A stretch of DNA of 8,128 nucleotides from the NCBI RefSeq assembly GCF_938045225.1, contig NZ_CALINL010000126.1, forward strand, positions 1 to 8,128. The letters are read 5' to 3'. Positions 1 to 5,916 of this stretch are shown in pieces. Position 1 is the stretch's first letter, and each line of letters starts with the position of its first letter. The notes beneath the pieces are model-generated. The model ran no database searches and had not been told where the DNA came from. It saw only the letters and a program-made list of their open reading frames with translations. The DNA is from an uncultured Campylobacter sp. GTDB taxonomy: Bacteria > Campylobacterota > Campylobacteria > Campylobacterales > Campylobacteraceae. Position numbers and translations under genes: made by a program.

Positions 1-62
1 TGAAATACGTAACCGAAACGGGTTTAAAATTTTAAAGCTTGAAATCCGTCGTTTACGGGGAA
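1..62. other. Non-coding flank downstream of the RND gene
   Basis: No gene is supported in these 62 bases. They hold a perfect 14-bp AT palindrome at 23-36 (TTTAAAATTTTAAA) and a weak 4-bp stem (CCGT 46-49 with ACGG 55-58) just past the RND stop codon. Neither forms a convincing terminator for the minus-strand unit. One plus-strand frame is open from base 2 to a TAG at 77-79, but 25 codons open by chance is unremarkable. Confidence 0.4.
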
Positions 63-2522
63 TCAGCGGGAAATTCTAGACCGGTAAAAGGTTTTGATTA
101 AGGTTGGCAGCAACACCAACGCCCCCAGCAACATCATTATCATAACAAGATCGGTCAAAAGTCCGAAATATATCGTCGGGATAAAGTTGCTAGTTACCAT
201 TATGCTAAAGCCGAGGATAATCGCAAACGAGGTGTAGTACATCGCGTAGCCGATACTTGCGTGCGAGGCCTTGATCGACTCGGCGACGTTTTTGCTGCGA
301 AGCTCGATTTTTAGGCGGTGTATGTAGTGGATGATGTCGTCCACGCCGATGCCTATGCTGATAGCCGCTATCGTAATACTCATGATGTCAAGCGGGATAC
401 CCATGACGCCCATGACGCCAAATACCGCACAAAGCGGGATCAAATTTGACGTGATAGCGATTGCGGCGAGCTTAATGCTTTTAAAAATAATGCAAAAAAC
501 GATAAAAAGCGACAAGATAACAAAACCGAAAGAATCCACCTGCGAGGCGATGAGGCTTTGAAGGAGGTTGTTGTAAAGCACCATCGCGCCGCTAACTTGC
601 ACGCTTGCATTGTCGTTTGCAATCAAATTTGCGATATCGGTTTTTAGCTCGTGCAAAAACTCGTCTCTGCGTAGCGCGTCGTCGCTATCAAGAGTTCGCG
701 CGGTAAAGCGCAGCTCGTTGTCCTTTATGCTTACATAGGGGCTTAGGATTATGTCTTTGTATTTTTGCGGGATCTGTTCGTATAGGATCGAGAGCATGAG
801 GCCGTCGGCGGGCTTTTGCGTGATACGCTCGACGATCTTTACGACGGTGTTTAGGCTGCTGGCGTGCCCGATAAAGCGCTTATTTTCTAGATAGTTATGT
901 ACCTTTTTCGCGACATCAATTTTGTGCTGATTAAACCAGTACTTATCCTCGTTCGCGCTAGCGGCGAATTCGTCGTCAAATTCGTCTTTAGGCTCGTTTT
1001 TGGCCGCGCTTTGTTCAAATTTAGGCTTGTTAAATTTGATCAATATATCAACAGGCACCGTGCCGCCTAGCTTCGTATCGATCACCTGCATGCCTTTGTG
1101 GATTTCGGTCGTATCTTTAAAATAGCTTATAAAACTATTTTCAACCTTTAGCTTTGAGATGCCGTAAAGCCCGAAGACAAGCACCGCAATGCTAATCGCA
1201 TAAACCGCGCGGCTATGATTTAGCGCAAACGCGGCGCAGTGTTTAGTAAAGCTAAATTTATCCTCAAAAGTTCTAACGGGAGCGAGCTTTGGCATCAGCG
1301 CCATCGCGGAGCCAAATAGCAAAAACGCGAGCGCCAGCGAGATAGAGATCGACGCACTCATCATGATACCTAGCATTATGATAGGCTTGATATCAGAAAG
1401 CGCAAGCGACAAAAAGCCGATAACGGTCGTAAATATCGCAAAAAACGATGGGCTGGCCTTATCGCGCAGCGTGAGATAGACTAGTTGACGGTTGCTAAGA
1501 TGCGGTTTTGTGATGCAAAACTCGCGGTAACTCACGATCAGGTGAATGACGACCGAGATCGTGATGATGAGCTGAAGGGCGATGTAGTTTGAGCTGATGA
1601 CGGTAATCTCCCAACCGAAAAACCCAAACAGCCCGCTCGCCCAGATAACGCTAATTACGCAGATAAAAATCGGCATAACGATGTGGCGAATCTGCCTAAA
1701 AAAGAGCCAAAGGCAAAAGACCAAAAGCAGCGTGACGCTGATGCCGTAGGTCGCAAGATCGGATCGCACGAAGCTCACCATATCGTCGGCGATCATATTT
1801 GCTCCGCCTAGAAACAAACTCTCGCCGCCGCCAAATTTCGCTATCGTCTCGCGGATCTGCTCGATCGCGGCGTTCTCTTTTATACGCGCTTCGTCGCGGT
1901 GAGCTTTAAACTGCGCATTTACCTCGCTTAGACGCTGTTTTTGCTCGCTCGTGATATTGCCGTCTAGCTTGGCGTTTAGCAGAGCGTTTCGCTCGTTTAG
2001 TATGCTTTGATATTTCTCATCGGTCTTTAAATTTAGCACGATCGCCGTAGTTTTTAGATCACGGCTAACGAGGTTGTTCGTATATAGCGGACTATCTGCA
2101 AACTCGCGGCGCACCAAGGTTTTGTTTATATCTGTATCGGCAAGGCTAGGTACATGCTTAACCAGCTCGCCTAGATCGTTAGTTCCGCTTTGAAGCAGCG
2201 GGATGTTTAATATAGAAATGACGCTTGAGACGAGCTCGTTTTTTTCTAGTTCGCGGCTTAAATTTTCTATCTTTTCAAGCGTAGAGGGTGCGAGCAGATC
2301 GTCTTTTGGCGTGTAGGCGATGACTAGGTAGTTTGGGCTAACGTAGCGTTTAGAAACGTCTCTAAAGACGGCTAGATCTTTATCGTTTTCAAGTAGCAGT
2401 GTCTCGGTAGACGCGTCCACCTCGAGCTTGCCGCTAAAATATCCAAAAACTAGCGTCGCGGTTAGCACGCCCGCGATAACGCTCTTTGGAAAGTCGACGA
2501 TAAATTTAAAAATCCGCTTCAT
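63..2522 (-). CDS. RND-superfamily exporter (MMPL/HpnN-like), likely lipid-related
   Basis: Inner-membrane pump of 819 residues with the duplicated RND layout. One helix (about 14-31) is followed by a large periplasmic loop (32-250) and five helices to about 410. The second half repeats this: helix 437-456, loop 457-660, then five helices to about 810. The probable proton-relay acids are D728-D729 in the motif GIGVDDIIHYIHR (724-736). The equivalent place in the first half is S323-V324, although the following IH is kept, so only the second half carries the acidic pair. Loop 1 contains a charged, helix-prone stretch (165-225). Loop 2 contains an acidic EFDDEF (514-519) also found in MlaA. The start ATG follows an AAGG ribosome site and lies 7 bases after mlaC, so it is the last gene of an mlaA-mlaC-RND unit. 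The family is known to move lipids or hydrophobic molecules; a role in phospholipid traffic with MlaC is inference from context. It resembles C. jejuni Cj1373 from memory. Confidence 0.92.
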   Translation of the reverse strand: MKRIFKFIVDFPKSVIAGVLTATLVFGYFSGKLEVDASTETLLLENDKDLAVFRDVSKRYVSPNYLVIAYTPKDDLLAPSTLEKIENLSRELEKNELVSSVISILNIPLLQSGTNDLGELVKHVPSLADTDINKTLVRREFADSPLYTNNLVSRDLKTTAIVLNLKTDEKYQSILNERNALLNAKLDGNITSEQKQRLSEVNAQFKAHRDEARIKENAAIEQIRETIAKFGGGESLFLGGANMIADDMVSFVRSDLATYGISVTLLLVFCLWLFFRQIRHIVMPIFICVISVIWASGLFGFFGWEITVISSNYIALQLIITISVVIHLIVSYREFCITKPHLSNRQLVYLTLRDKASPSFFAIFTTVIGFLSLALSDIKPIIMLGIMMSASISISLALAFLLFGSAMALMPKLAPVRTFEDKFSFTKHCAAFALNHSRAVYAISIAVLVFGLYGISKLKVENSFISYFKDTTEIHKGMQVIDTKLGGTVPVDILIKFNKPKFEQSAAKNEPKDEFDDEFAASANEDKYWFNQHKIDVAKKVHNYLENKRFIGHASSLNTVVKIVERITQKPADGLMLSILYEQIPQKYKDIILSPYVSIKDNELRFTARTLDSDDALRRDEFLHELKTDIANLIANDNASVQVSGAMVLYNNLLQSLIASQVDSFGFVILSLFIVFCIIFKSIKLAAIAITSNLIPLCAVFGVMGVMGIPLDIMSITIAAISIGIGVDDIIHYIHRLKIELRSKNVAESIKASHASIGYAMYYTSFAIILGFSIMVTSNFIPTIYFGLLTDLVMIMMLLGALVLLPTLIKTFYRSRISR
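967..984 (-). repeat. Copy 1 of an 18-bp repeat encoding EFDDEF (in RND loop 2)
   Basis: The plus-strand word AATTCGTCGTCAAATTCG is identical to bases 3732-3749 inside mlaA. On the minus strand both copies are read in the same frame as EFDDEF. Here it covers residues 514-519 of the pump, in the second periplasmic loop. Confidence 0.85.
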
Positions 2523-2529
2523 CAGCGCC

Positions 2530-3117
2530 TTATTGCGGAGCTTGGACGGAGTTTAGCTTGCTAAGCAAATTTTCAAAGCTCTCGTTTTCCATCAGGCTAT
2601 CAAACTGGCTGCGGTAGGTTTGGATGATGCTAACGCCTAAAATTTCGACGTCGTAGATGAGCCAGCCGCGCTCTTTGGCGTTGTAAAATTTATACGTAAA
2701 GCCGTAGTTTTTACCGTCCTCGCCGACTAGATCCGCATTTAGAAAGTAGCGATTTTCGTTTGGTTTGGTCGCGTCTTTAAAATTTATAGTTTGGTTTTTG
2801 TAGCTTAAAAGTTTATCGACGTAGCTTGATTTTAATCTCTCTTCGAAGGCTTTGTTAAATTTAGCCTTTTGCTCGGCGCTTAGGTTGTTATAGCGCTTGC
2901 TTAGAGCGATCTTTGACATCTGTTCGTAGTCGAAATACGGATCAAAAACGGCGAAAATTTTGCTTATTTTCTCGTCTTTGCTCAAATTTGCGTTTTTTAA
3001 TACCTCGATAGCGTCTTGCGTCGTTTTTTGCATCGTAGGTTTTATCTGCTCCTCGCTGATAGCAAAGAGGCTAACCGCGCTAAAAAACGCAAGCAGAATG
3101 ATTTTTAAAAACTTCAT
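2530..3117 (-). CDS. mlaC: MlaC/Ttg2D-family periplasmic phospholipid-binding protein
   Basis: Soluble periplasmic carrier that shuttles phospholipids between the outer-membrane MlaA complex and an inner-membrane transporter. The 195-residue product starts with a clear Sec signal peptide (KFLKIILLAFFSAVSLFA, cleavage near residue 19 or 20). It then shows the family pattern: a helical region with FDPYFDYEQMSKIALSKRY (58-76), an Q-x(n)-F-x3-F segment around 83-91 leading to SSYVDKLL, and the diagnostic C-terminal signature GWLIYDVEILGVSIIQTYR (151-169) followed by SQF. Length is close to the family norm of about 200. ATG at 3117 is preceded by AAAGGAATAAA, a good ribosome site, and sits one base after the mlaA stop, so the two are co-translated. 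The next gene downstream is the RND pump. No ABC genes (mlaF, mlaE, mlaD) are in the window. Family call is firm; direction of lipid transport is not deducible. Confidence 0.93.
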   Translation of the reverse strand: MKFLKIILLAFFSAVSLFAISEEQIKPTMQKTTQDAIEVLKNANLSKDEKISKIFAVFDPYFDYEQMSKIALSKRYNNLSAEQKAKFNKAFEERLKSSYVDKLLSYKNQTINFKDATKPNENRYFLNADLVGEDGKNYGFTYKFYNAKERGWLIYDVEILGVSIIQTYRSQFDSLMENESFENLLSKLNSVQAPQ

Positions 3118-3118
3118 T

Positions 3119-3820
3119 TTATTCCTTTATTAGGTGGTTGCGGCGCTGTTCGTATGCGTCGCGTAGAAACGGATACAGATCGATCGCGTCTTTTTTAAGA
3201 TTGTCGTAAGCATCTGGATGTAAAGACAAAAGGTTGCCCTGACGGAAAGTTTTTATCGCAAAGGAGTCTAGAGCCGGCTTTACATAGCTGATGGGATCGA
3301 GATAATAATCGCCGACTAGACCGACGATATCGCGTAAATTTGACGGCCCGATAAACGGTAAAACCAGGTGAAATCCGCTACCCACGCCCCAGTATCCTAG
3401 CGTTTGACCGAAGTCCTCGTCGTGGCGTTGCAGATTATAGTATTTCGCGCCGTCGGTTAGCCCGCCAAAGCCGATAATCGTATTTGCCAAAAATCTCAGC
3501 GTCTCCTCGCCGGCCTCGCTAAATTTAAACTGCAAGAGGTTGTTTACGAAGCGAACGGGATATAAAAGGTTGTCAAAAAAGTTCCCCACTGCAGTTCTAG
3601 CAGCCTCGGGCACTATGTAGTTATAACCTTTTATCGCGGGGTGGATGGCGTTTACGTACATAAAATCATTAAATCCCGTCATCATTCTATTATAGCCGCT
3701 AAGCGGATCGAAAATCTCGCTAGGCTGCGTAAATTCGTCGTCAAATTCGCTCTTTTCTTGCGTTTGTTCGGCAAAAACGCAACTAAAAAAAAGCAAAAGA
3801 GAGAGTAAAAATTTTCTCAT
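3119..3820 (-). CDS. mlaA: MlaA/VacJ-family outer-membrane lipid-asymmetry protein
   Basis: MlaA sits in the inner leaflet of the outer membrane and removes mislocalised surface phospholipid, handing it to MlaC. The 233-residue product has a hydrophobic signal (RKFLLSLLLFFSCVFA) and then an acidic linker containing EFDDEF (25-30). The VacJ core follows: FDPLSGYNRMMTGFNDFMY (36-54), HPAIKGYNYIVPEAAR, NNLL and RFLANTIIGFGGLTDGAKYY, with GFHLVLPFIGPSNLRD towards the C-terminus. I place the start at 3820 because GGAGA stands 4 bases upstream and the signal peptide begins there. The same frame stays open to an ATG at 3940, but that adds 40 residues before the signal and has no ribosome site. The lipobox is poor (F-F-S before C14) and type I cleavage after A17 is an alternative, so lipidation is uncertain. 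It resembles C. jejuni Cj1371 from memory. Confidence 0.93.
   Translation of the reverse strand: MRKFLLSLLLFFSCVFAEQTQEKSEFDDEFTQPSEIFDPLSGYNRMMTGFNDFMYVNAIHPAIKGYNYIVPEAARTAVGNFFDNLLYPVRFVNNLLQFKFSEAGEETLRFLANTIIGFGGLTDGAKYYNLQRHDEDFGQTLGYWGVGSGFHLVLPFIGPSNLRDIVGLVGDYYLDPISYVKPALDSFAIKTFRQGNLLSLHPDAYDNLKKDAIDLYPFLRDAYEQRRNHLIKE
3732..3749 (-). repeat. Copy 2 of the 18-bp repeat encoding EFDDEF (in MlaA N-terminus)
   Basis: Identical to bases 967-984 in the RND gene and read in the same frame. Here it encodes residues 25-30 of MlaA, in the linker just after the signal sequence, hence on the periplasmic side. Confidence 0.85.
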
Positions 3821-3824
3821 CAAA

Positions 3825-3829
3825 TCTCC
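3825..3829 (-). promoter_or_regulatory. Ribosome-binding site of mlaA (decides the start)
   Basis: Read on the minus strand this is GGAGA, 4 bases before the ATG at 3820. It is the only good Shine-Dalgarno in the leader. It supports a start directly at the signal peptide rather than at the in-frame ATG at 3940. Confidence 0.8.
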
Positions 3830-3857
3830 GAATTTCAAGTCTGCAAAGGCAGTAACC

Positions 3858-3872
3858 TGAGATTTTATCTCA
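3858..3872 (-). promoter_or_regulatory. Putative mlaA promoter -10 within an inverted repeat
   Basis: On the minus strand TAAAAT (3867-3862) fits a sigma-70 -10 box and would give a leader of roughly 35 bases before the mlaA ATG. It lies inside a 15-bp inverted repeat, TGAGAT-TTT-ATCTCA on the plus strand. A repressor binding there would block the promoter. The repeat resembles a degenerate Fur box (10 of 15 positions against TGATAATTATTATCA). The promoter call is plausible; the identity of any regulator is inference. Confidence 0.45.
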
Positions 3873-3883
3873 ATGTAGCTTTT

Positions 3884-3897
3884 AAATTTATAAATTT
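3884..3897. repeat. Perfect 14-bp AT palindrome AAATTTATAAATTT
   Basis: A fully self-complementary 14-mer upstream of the proposed mlaA -10. AAATTT is a very common word in this genome, so chance is a real explanation. It could also be part of an AT-rich upstream element or a regulator site. Confidence 0.35.
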
Positions 3898-3941
3898 CAA
3901 AATGCCCGGTATTACGAAGTTTATTTAAGTTATTTTTCATA

Positions 3942-3955
3942 TATATTTAAATATA
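3942..3955. promoter_or_regulatory. Perfect 14-bp palindrome TATATTTAAATATA, candidate ModE operator
   Basis: The palindrome is centred 22-35 bases upstream of the proposed modE -10, where it would cover the -35 region. Known ModE operators in E. coli have TATATA-like inverted half-sites, which this resembles. Position in front of modE and the molybdate transport genes suits feedback repression by molybdate-bound ModE. Base composition here is very AT-rich, so a chance palindrome cannot be excluded. Confidence 0.4.
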
Positions 3956-3970
3956 CTTCCTAGCAAATTA

Positions 3971-3982
3971 TTTTTTTATATT
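3971..3982 (+). promoter_or_regulatory. Putative promoter of the modE-mod operon
   Basis: A T-tract runs into TATATT (3977-3982), one mismatch from TATAAT. This matches the campylobacter sigma-70 style of a T-rich stretch before the -10 and no clear -35. Transcription would begin near 3989, giving a leader of about 15 bases. A second candidate, TAGAAT (3985-3990), is less likely because its start point would cut into the ribosome site. Confidence 0.45.
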
Positions 3983-3992
3983 GATAGAATTT

Positions 3993-3998
3993 GGGGGA
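3993..3998 (+). promoter_or_regulatory. Ribosome-binding site of modE
   Basis: GGGGGA stands 5 bases before the ATG at 4004 and fixes that codon as the start. Confidence 0.7.
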
Positions 3999-4003
3999 TT
4001 TTC

Positions 4004-4786
4004 ATGAAAGCAGACGTTAGTTTAGAGCTATTTTTAGATAGCGGCGTATCGGTGCTGGCTAAACATATAGAGCTTTTAAAGGCCGTAGAACACACCAAAA
4101 GCATAACCAAAGCCGCCGAGTACGTCGGCATCTCGTACAAAAACGCATGGGACAGCCTAGACGCGCTAAACAACCGCTCGGACGAACCGCTAATCGCAAG
4201 AGCCGAAGGCAACAAGAAAAACAGCGGCTCGGAGCTCACTGCGTATGGCAAAAAGATGATCGCGCTATATGACGCGATGCTAGAGAGCCAAAAGATATTT
4301 TTAGAAAAAGTTTGTTCAAATATAAACGTTGATACGAACGAAATTTTAAATTTACAGCGCATGAGCATGAGTCTGAGCGCGCGAAACCAACTAAGCTGCG
4401 AGATAACCGAAGTAAAAACGGGCGCGGTAAATTCGCAAATCAGCGCCAAGCTCTCAAACGGCGAAATTTTACGCGCTAACGTCACGGTCGAGTCTGAAAA
4501 AAATCTAAATTTAAAAGTCGGCAAAAAGGTCGTATTTATCTTTAAAGCCCCAAGCGTAATGCTCGCAAAAGAGGAAAATCTAAAGCTAAGCGCGGCAAAT
4601 TTATTAAAAGGACGCGTTATCGAGGCTAAAATCGGCTCCGTAAACGCCGAAATCGTACTAGAAATCAGCAATCATCAGACGCTAACCTCTATCATCACCA
4701 AAGATAGCGCGATGGATATGAAAATCGGCGTGGGCGACGAGCTCACCGCTATAATCAAAGCAAGTCAAATCATAGTAGGAGTATAA
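4004..4786 (+). CDS. modE: ModE-family molybdate-responsive transcriptional regulator
   Basis: Cytoplasmic DNA-binding sensor of molybdate (or tungstate) that classically represses molybdate uptake genes when the oxyanion is bound. The 260-residue protein has the full ModE layout. A LysR-like winged helix-turn-helix spans about residues 18-95 (HIELLKAVEHTKSITKAAEY, then GISYKNAWDSLDALN). Two Mop/TOBE repeats follow, at about 124-190 and 196-259. The first carries the hallmark SARNQL (125-130); the second begins SAANLLKGRVIEAKIGSVNA. Length matches E. coli ModE (262). It is the first gene of the unit, reads towards modA three bases away, and so is probably autoregulated with the transporter. 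In C. jejuni, as I recall, the modE homologue (Cj1507c) lies away from the transporter genes. Function is firm; the target site is only inferred. Confidence 0.93.
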   Translation: MKADVSLELFLDSGVSVLAKHIELLKAVEHTKSITKAAEYVGISYKNAWDSLDALNNRSDEPLIARAEGNKKNSGSELTAYGKKMIALYDAMLESQKIFLEKVCSNINVDTNEILNLQRMSMSLSARNQLSCEITEVKTGAVNSQISAKLSNGEILRANVTVESEKNLNLKVGKKVVFIFKAPSVMLAKEENLKLSAANLLKGRVIEAKIGSVNAEIVLEISNHQTLTSIITKDSAMDMKIGVGDELTAIIKASQIIVGV

Positions 4787-4789
4787 AAA

Positions 4790-5539
4790 ATGAAAAAAAC
4801 ATTTTTTTCGTTAGTCGTCGCGGCTATCGCCGCTTTTAACCTAAACGCGGGCGAGATCAACGTATTTGCCGCAGCAAACGTCACTTATGCGTTTGACGAG
4901 CTAAAGTCCGAGTTTGCCAAATCAAATCCGGACACCAAAGTAACCGTCACTCTAGGAGCTAGCGGCGCGCTATCTACCCAGGTCAAAAACGGCGCTCTTG
5001 CCGACGTTTTCATGGCTGCGAATATGAAATTCGTAGAGGATCTATATGACACCAAATTTGCCGTAACCGAGCCTGTAGTATACGCTCAGGGCGCGCTTGC
5101 TCTATTTACGATCAGAGATATCGATCTAGCTAAGGGCATAAACGCGGTAGAAGGCCTAAAAGCCATCGCGATCGCAAACCCCGAAACCGCTCCTTACGGT
5201 AAGGCTAGCGTCGAAGCTCTAAAAAAAGCGGGCATCTACGATAAAGTCGAGAAAAACGTCATCCTAGCAAAATCTATCGGCGAAGCTCTAAGCCAAGCTC
5301 TAAGCGCTGCCGATGTAGGATTTATCGCGGCTTCTGCAATGCACGATAAAAAAATGGCCGAGTACAAAGAGGGTAAAAACTTTATCCTCATCGATCCTGC
5401 GCTCTACACTCCGATCGATCAAGGCATGGTTATCCTAAAACACGGCGAGAACAATCCTGAAGCCAAAGCTTTCTACGACTTCATCAGAAGCGACCGCGCG
5501 AAGGAAATCTTTAGAAAATTCGGATACGTCATCCCGTGA
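4790..5539 (+). CDS. modA: ModA, periplasmic molybdate-binding protein
   Basis: Captures molybdate in the periplasm and delivers it to ModB. The 249-residue product has a Sec signal (KKTFFSLVVAAIAAFNLNA, cleavage about residue 20, before GEINVFAAAN). ModA landmarks are INVFAAANVTYAFDELKSEF (23-42), the oxyanion loop GASGAL (56-61), ADVFMAAN (71-78), IANPETAPYGKASVEAL (128-144) and ALYTPIDQGMVIL (204-216). There is no lipobox, so it is soluble. Where E. coli ModA has a ligand Ser in AAASLT, this protein has Asn30 (AAANVT), a variant common in a ModA subgroup. AGGAG at 4777-4781, inside the end of modE, serves the ATG at 4790. The gene ends in a GTGA overlap with the next one. Tungstate binding is possible too, but TupA-type sequence is not seen. 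Confidence 0.94.
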   Translation: MKKTFFSLVVAAIAAFNLNAGEINVFAAANVTYAFDELKSEFAKSNPDTKVTVTLGASGALSTQVKNGALADVFMAANMKFVEDLYDTKFAVTEPVVYAQGALALFTIRDIDLAKGINAVEGLKAIAIANPETAPYGKASVEALKKAGIYDKVEKNVILAKSIGEALSQALSAADVGFIAASAMHDKKMAEYKEGKNFILIDPALYTPIDQGMVILKHGENNPEAKAFYDFIRSDRAKEIFRKFGYVIP

Positions 5540-5916
5540 TAAAGGCTAAAATTTCGGCGATAGAGCAAAATGACGGCGTTAGTGTTTTTGAGTTTAGCGC
5601 CGAAAATTTGAGCCTCAAAATGCTATCCTTGGAAAATCTGCAAAATTTAAAAATCGGCGACGAAGTTCGGCTAGGCTTTAAAAGCTCGGACGTATTCGTC
5701 GCTACCTCCCCGCTTTTAAACTGCTCGGTCTCAAACGAGATAAAAGCGCAAATTTCAGACATCCAAAGAGGGCAAATCACGAGCTCGCTGCATCTAAACG
5801 CGGGCGAGTTTGAGTTTGAAAGCATCATCTCCACGGCATCGCTAAAGCGGCTAAATTTAGCACCGGGCGATCAGATTTACGCCTACATCAAGGCAACCTC
5901 GCTCTACATCGCATGA
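5536..5916 (+). CDS. Stand-alone two-repeat Mop/TOBE (molbindin-like) protein
   Basis: Small cytoplasmic protein of 126 residues made only of two Mop/TOBE-type repeats. Repeat 1 is residues 1-57 (MIKAKISAIEQ ... NLKIGDEVRLGFKSSDVFVA). Repeat 2 is 64-126 (SVSNEIKAQISDI ... LNLAPGDQIYAYIKATSLYIA). Such domains assemble into rings that bind molybdate or tungstate, so storage, buffering or handover between transporter and ModE is likely. Start is GTG at 5536, overlapping the modA TGA by 4 bases; the next in-frame Met is residue 29, which would break repeat 1. No clear ribosome site is present, so translation probably depends on coupling to modA. The stop overlaps the modC ATG. It corresponds in position to C. 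jejuni Cj0302c from memory. The SARN-type start is complete only in repeat 2, as SVSN. Confidence 0.85.
   Translation: MIKAKISAIEQNDGVSVFEFSAENLSLKMLSLENLQNLKIGDEVRLGFKSSDVFVATSPLLNCSVSNEIKAQISDIQRGQITSSLHLNAGEFEFESIISTASLKRLNLAPGDQIYAYIKATSLYIA

Noticed and set aside
46..58. Hairpin CCGT...ACGG after the RND stop as a terminator
   Set aside because: The stem has only 4 bp and no T-run follows on the minus strand.
2..79. Possible C-terminal end of a plus-strand gene, convergent with the RND gene
   Set aside because: Only 25 open codons with no recognisable family sequence; this length open is expected by chance, and it would overlap the RND 3' end.
400..420. Tandem 9-bp repeat (CCATGACGC twice)
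   Set aside because: It simply encodes the GVMGVMG helix segment of the RND protein; two copies are not a meaningful tandem array.
331..622. Short open frames on either strand over the 3' part of the RND gene
   Set aside because: Met/Pro/Ile-rich or Ser-rich products without family features; they are shadows of conserved membrane helices of the pump.
3821..3940. Upstream in-frame start for mlaA at 3940, adding 40 residues
   Set aside because: There is no ribosome site at 3940, the added residues would precede an obvious signal peptide, and GGAGA stands correctly before the ATG at 3820. The extension also runs through the proposed promoter.
3976..4671. Long minus-strand open frame opposite modE
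   Set aside because: Its product is low-complexity Ser/Phe/Leu-rich, as expected from the complement of a real gene, and modE on the other strand has full family support.
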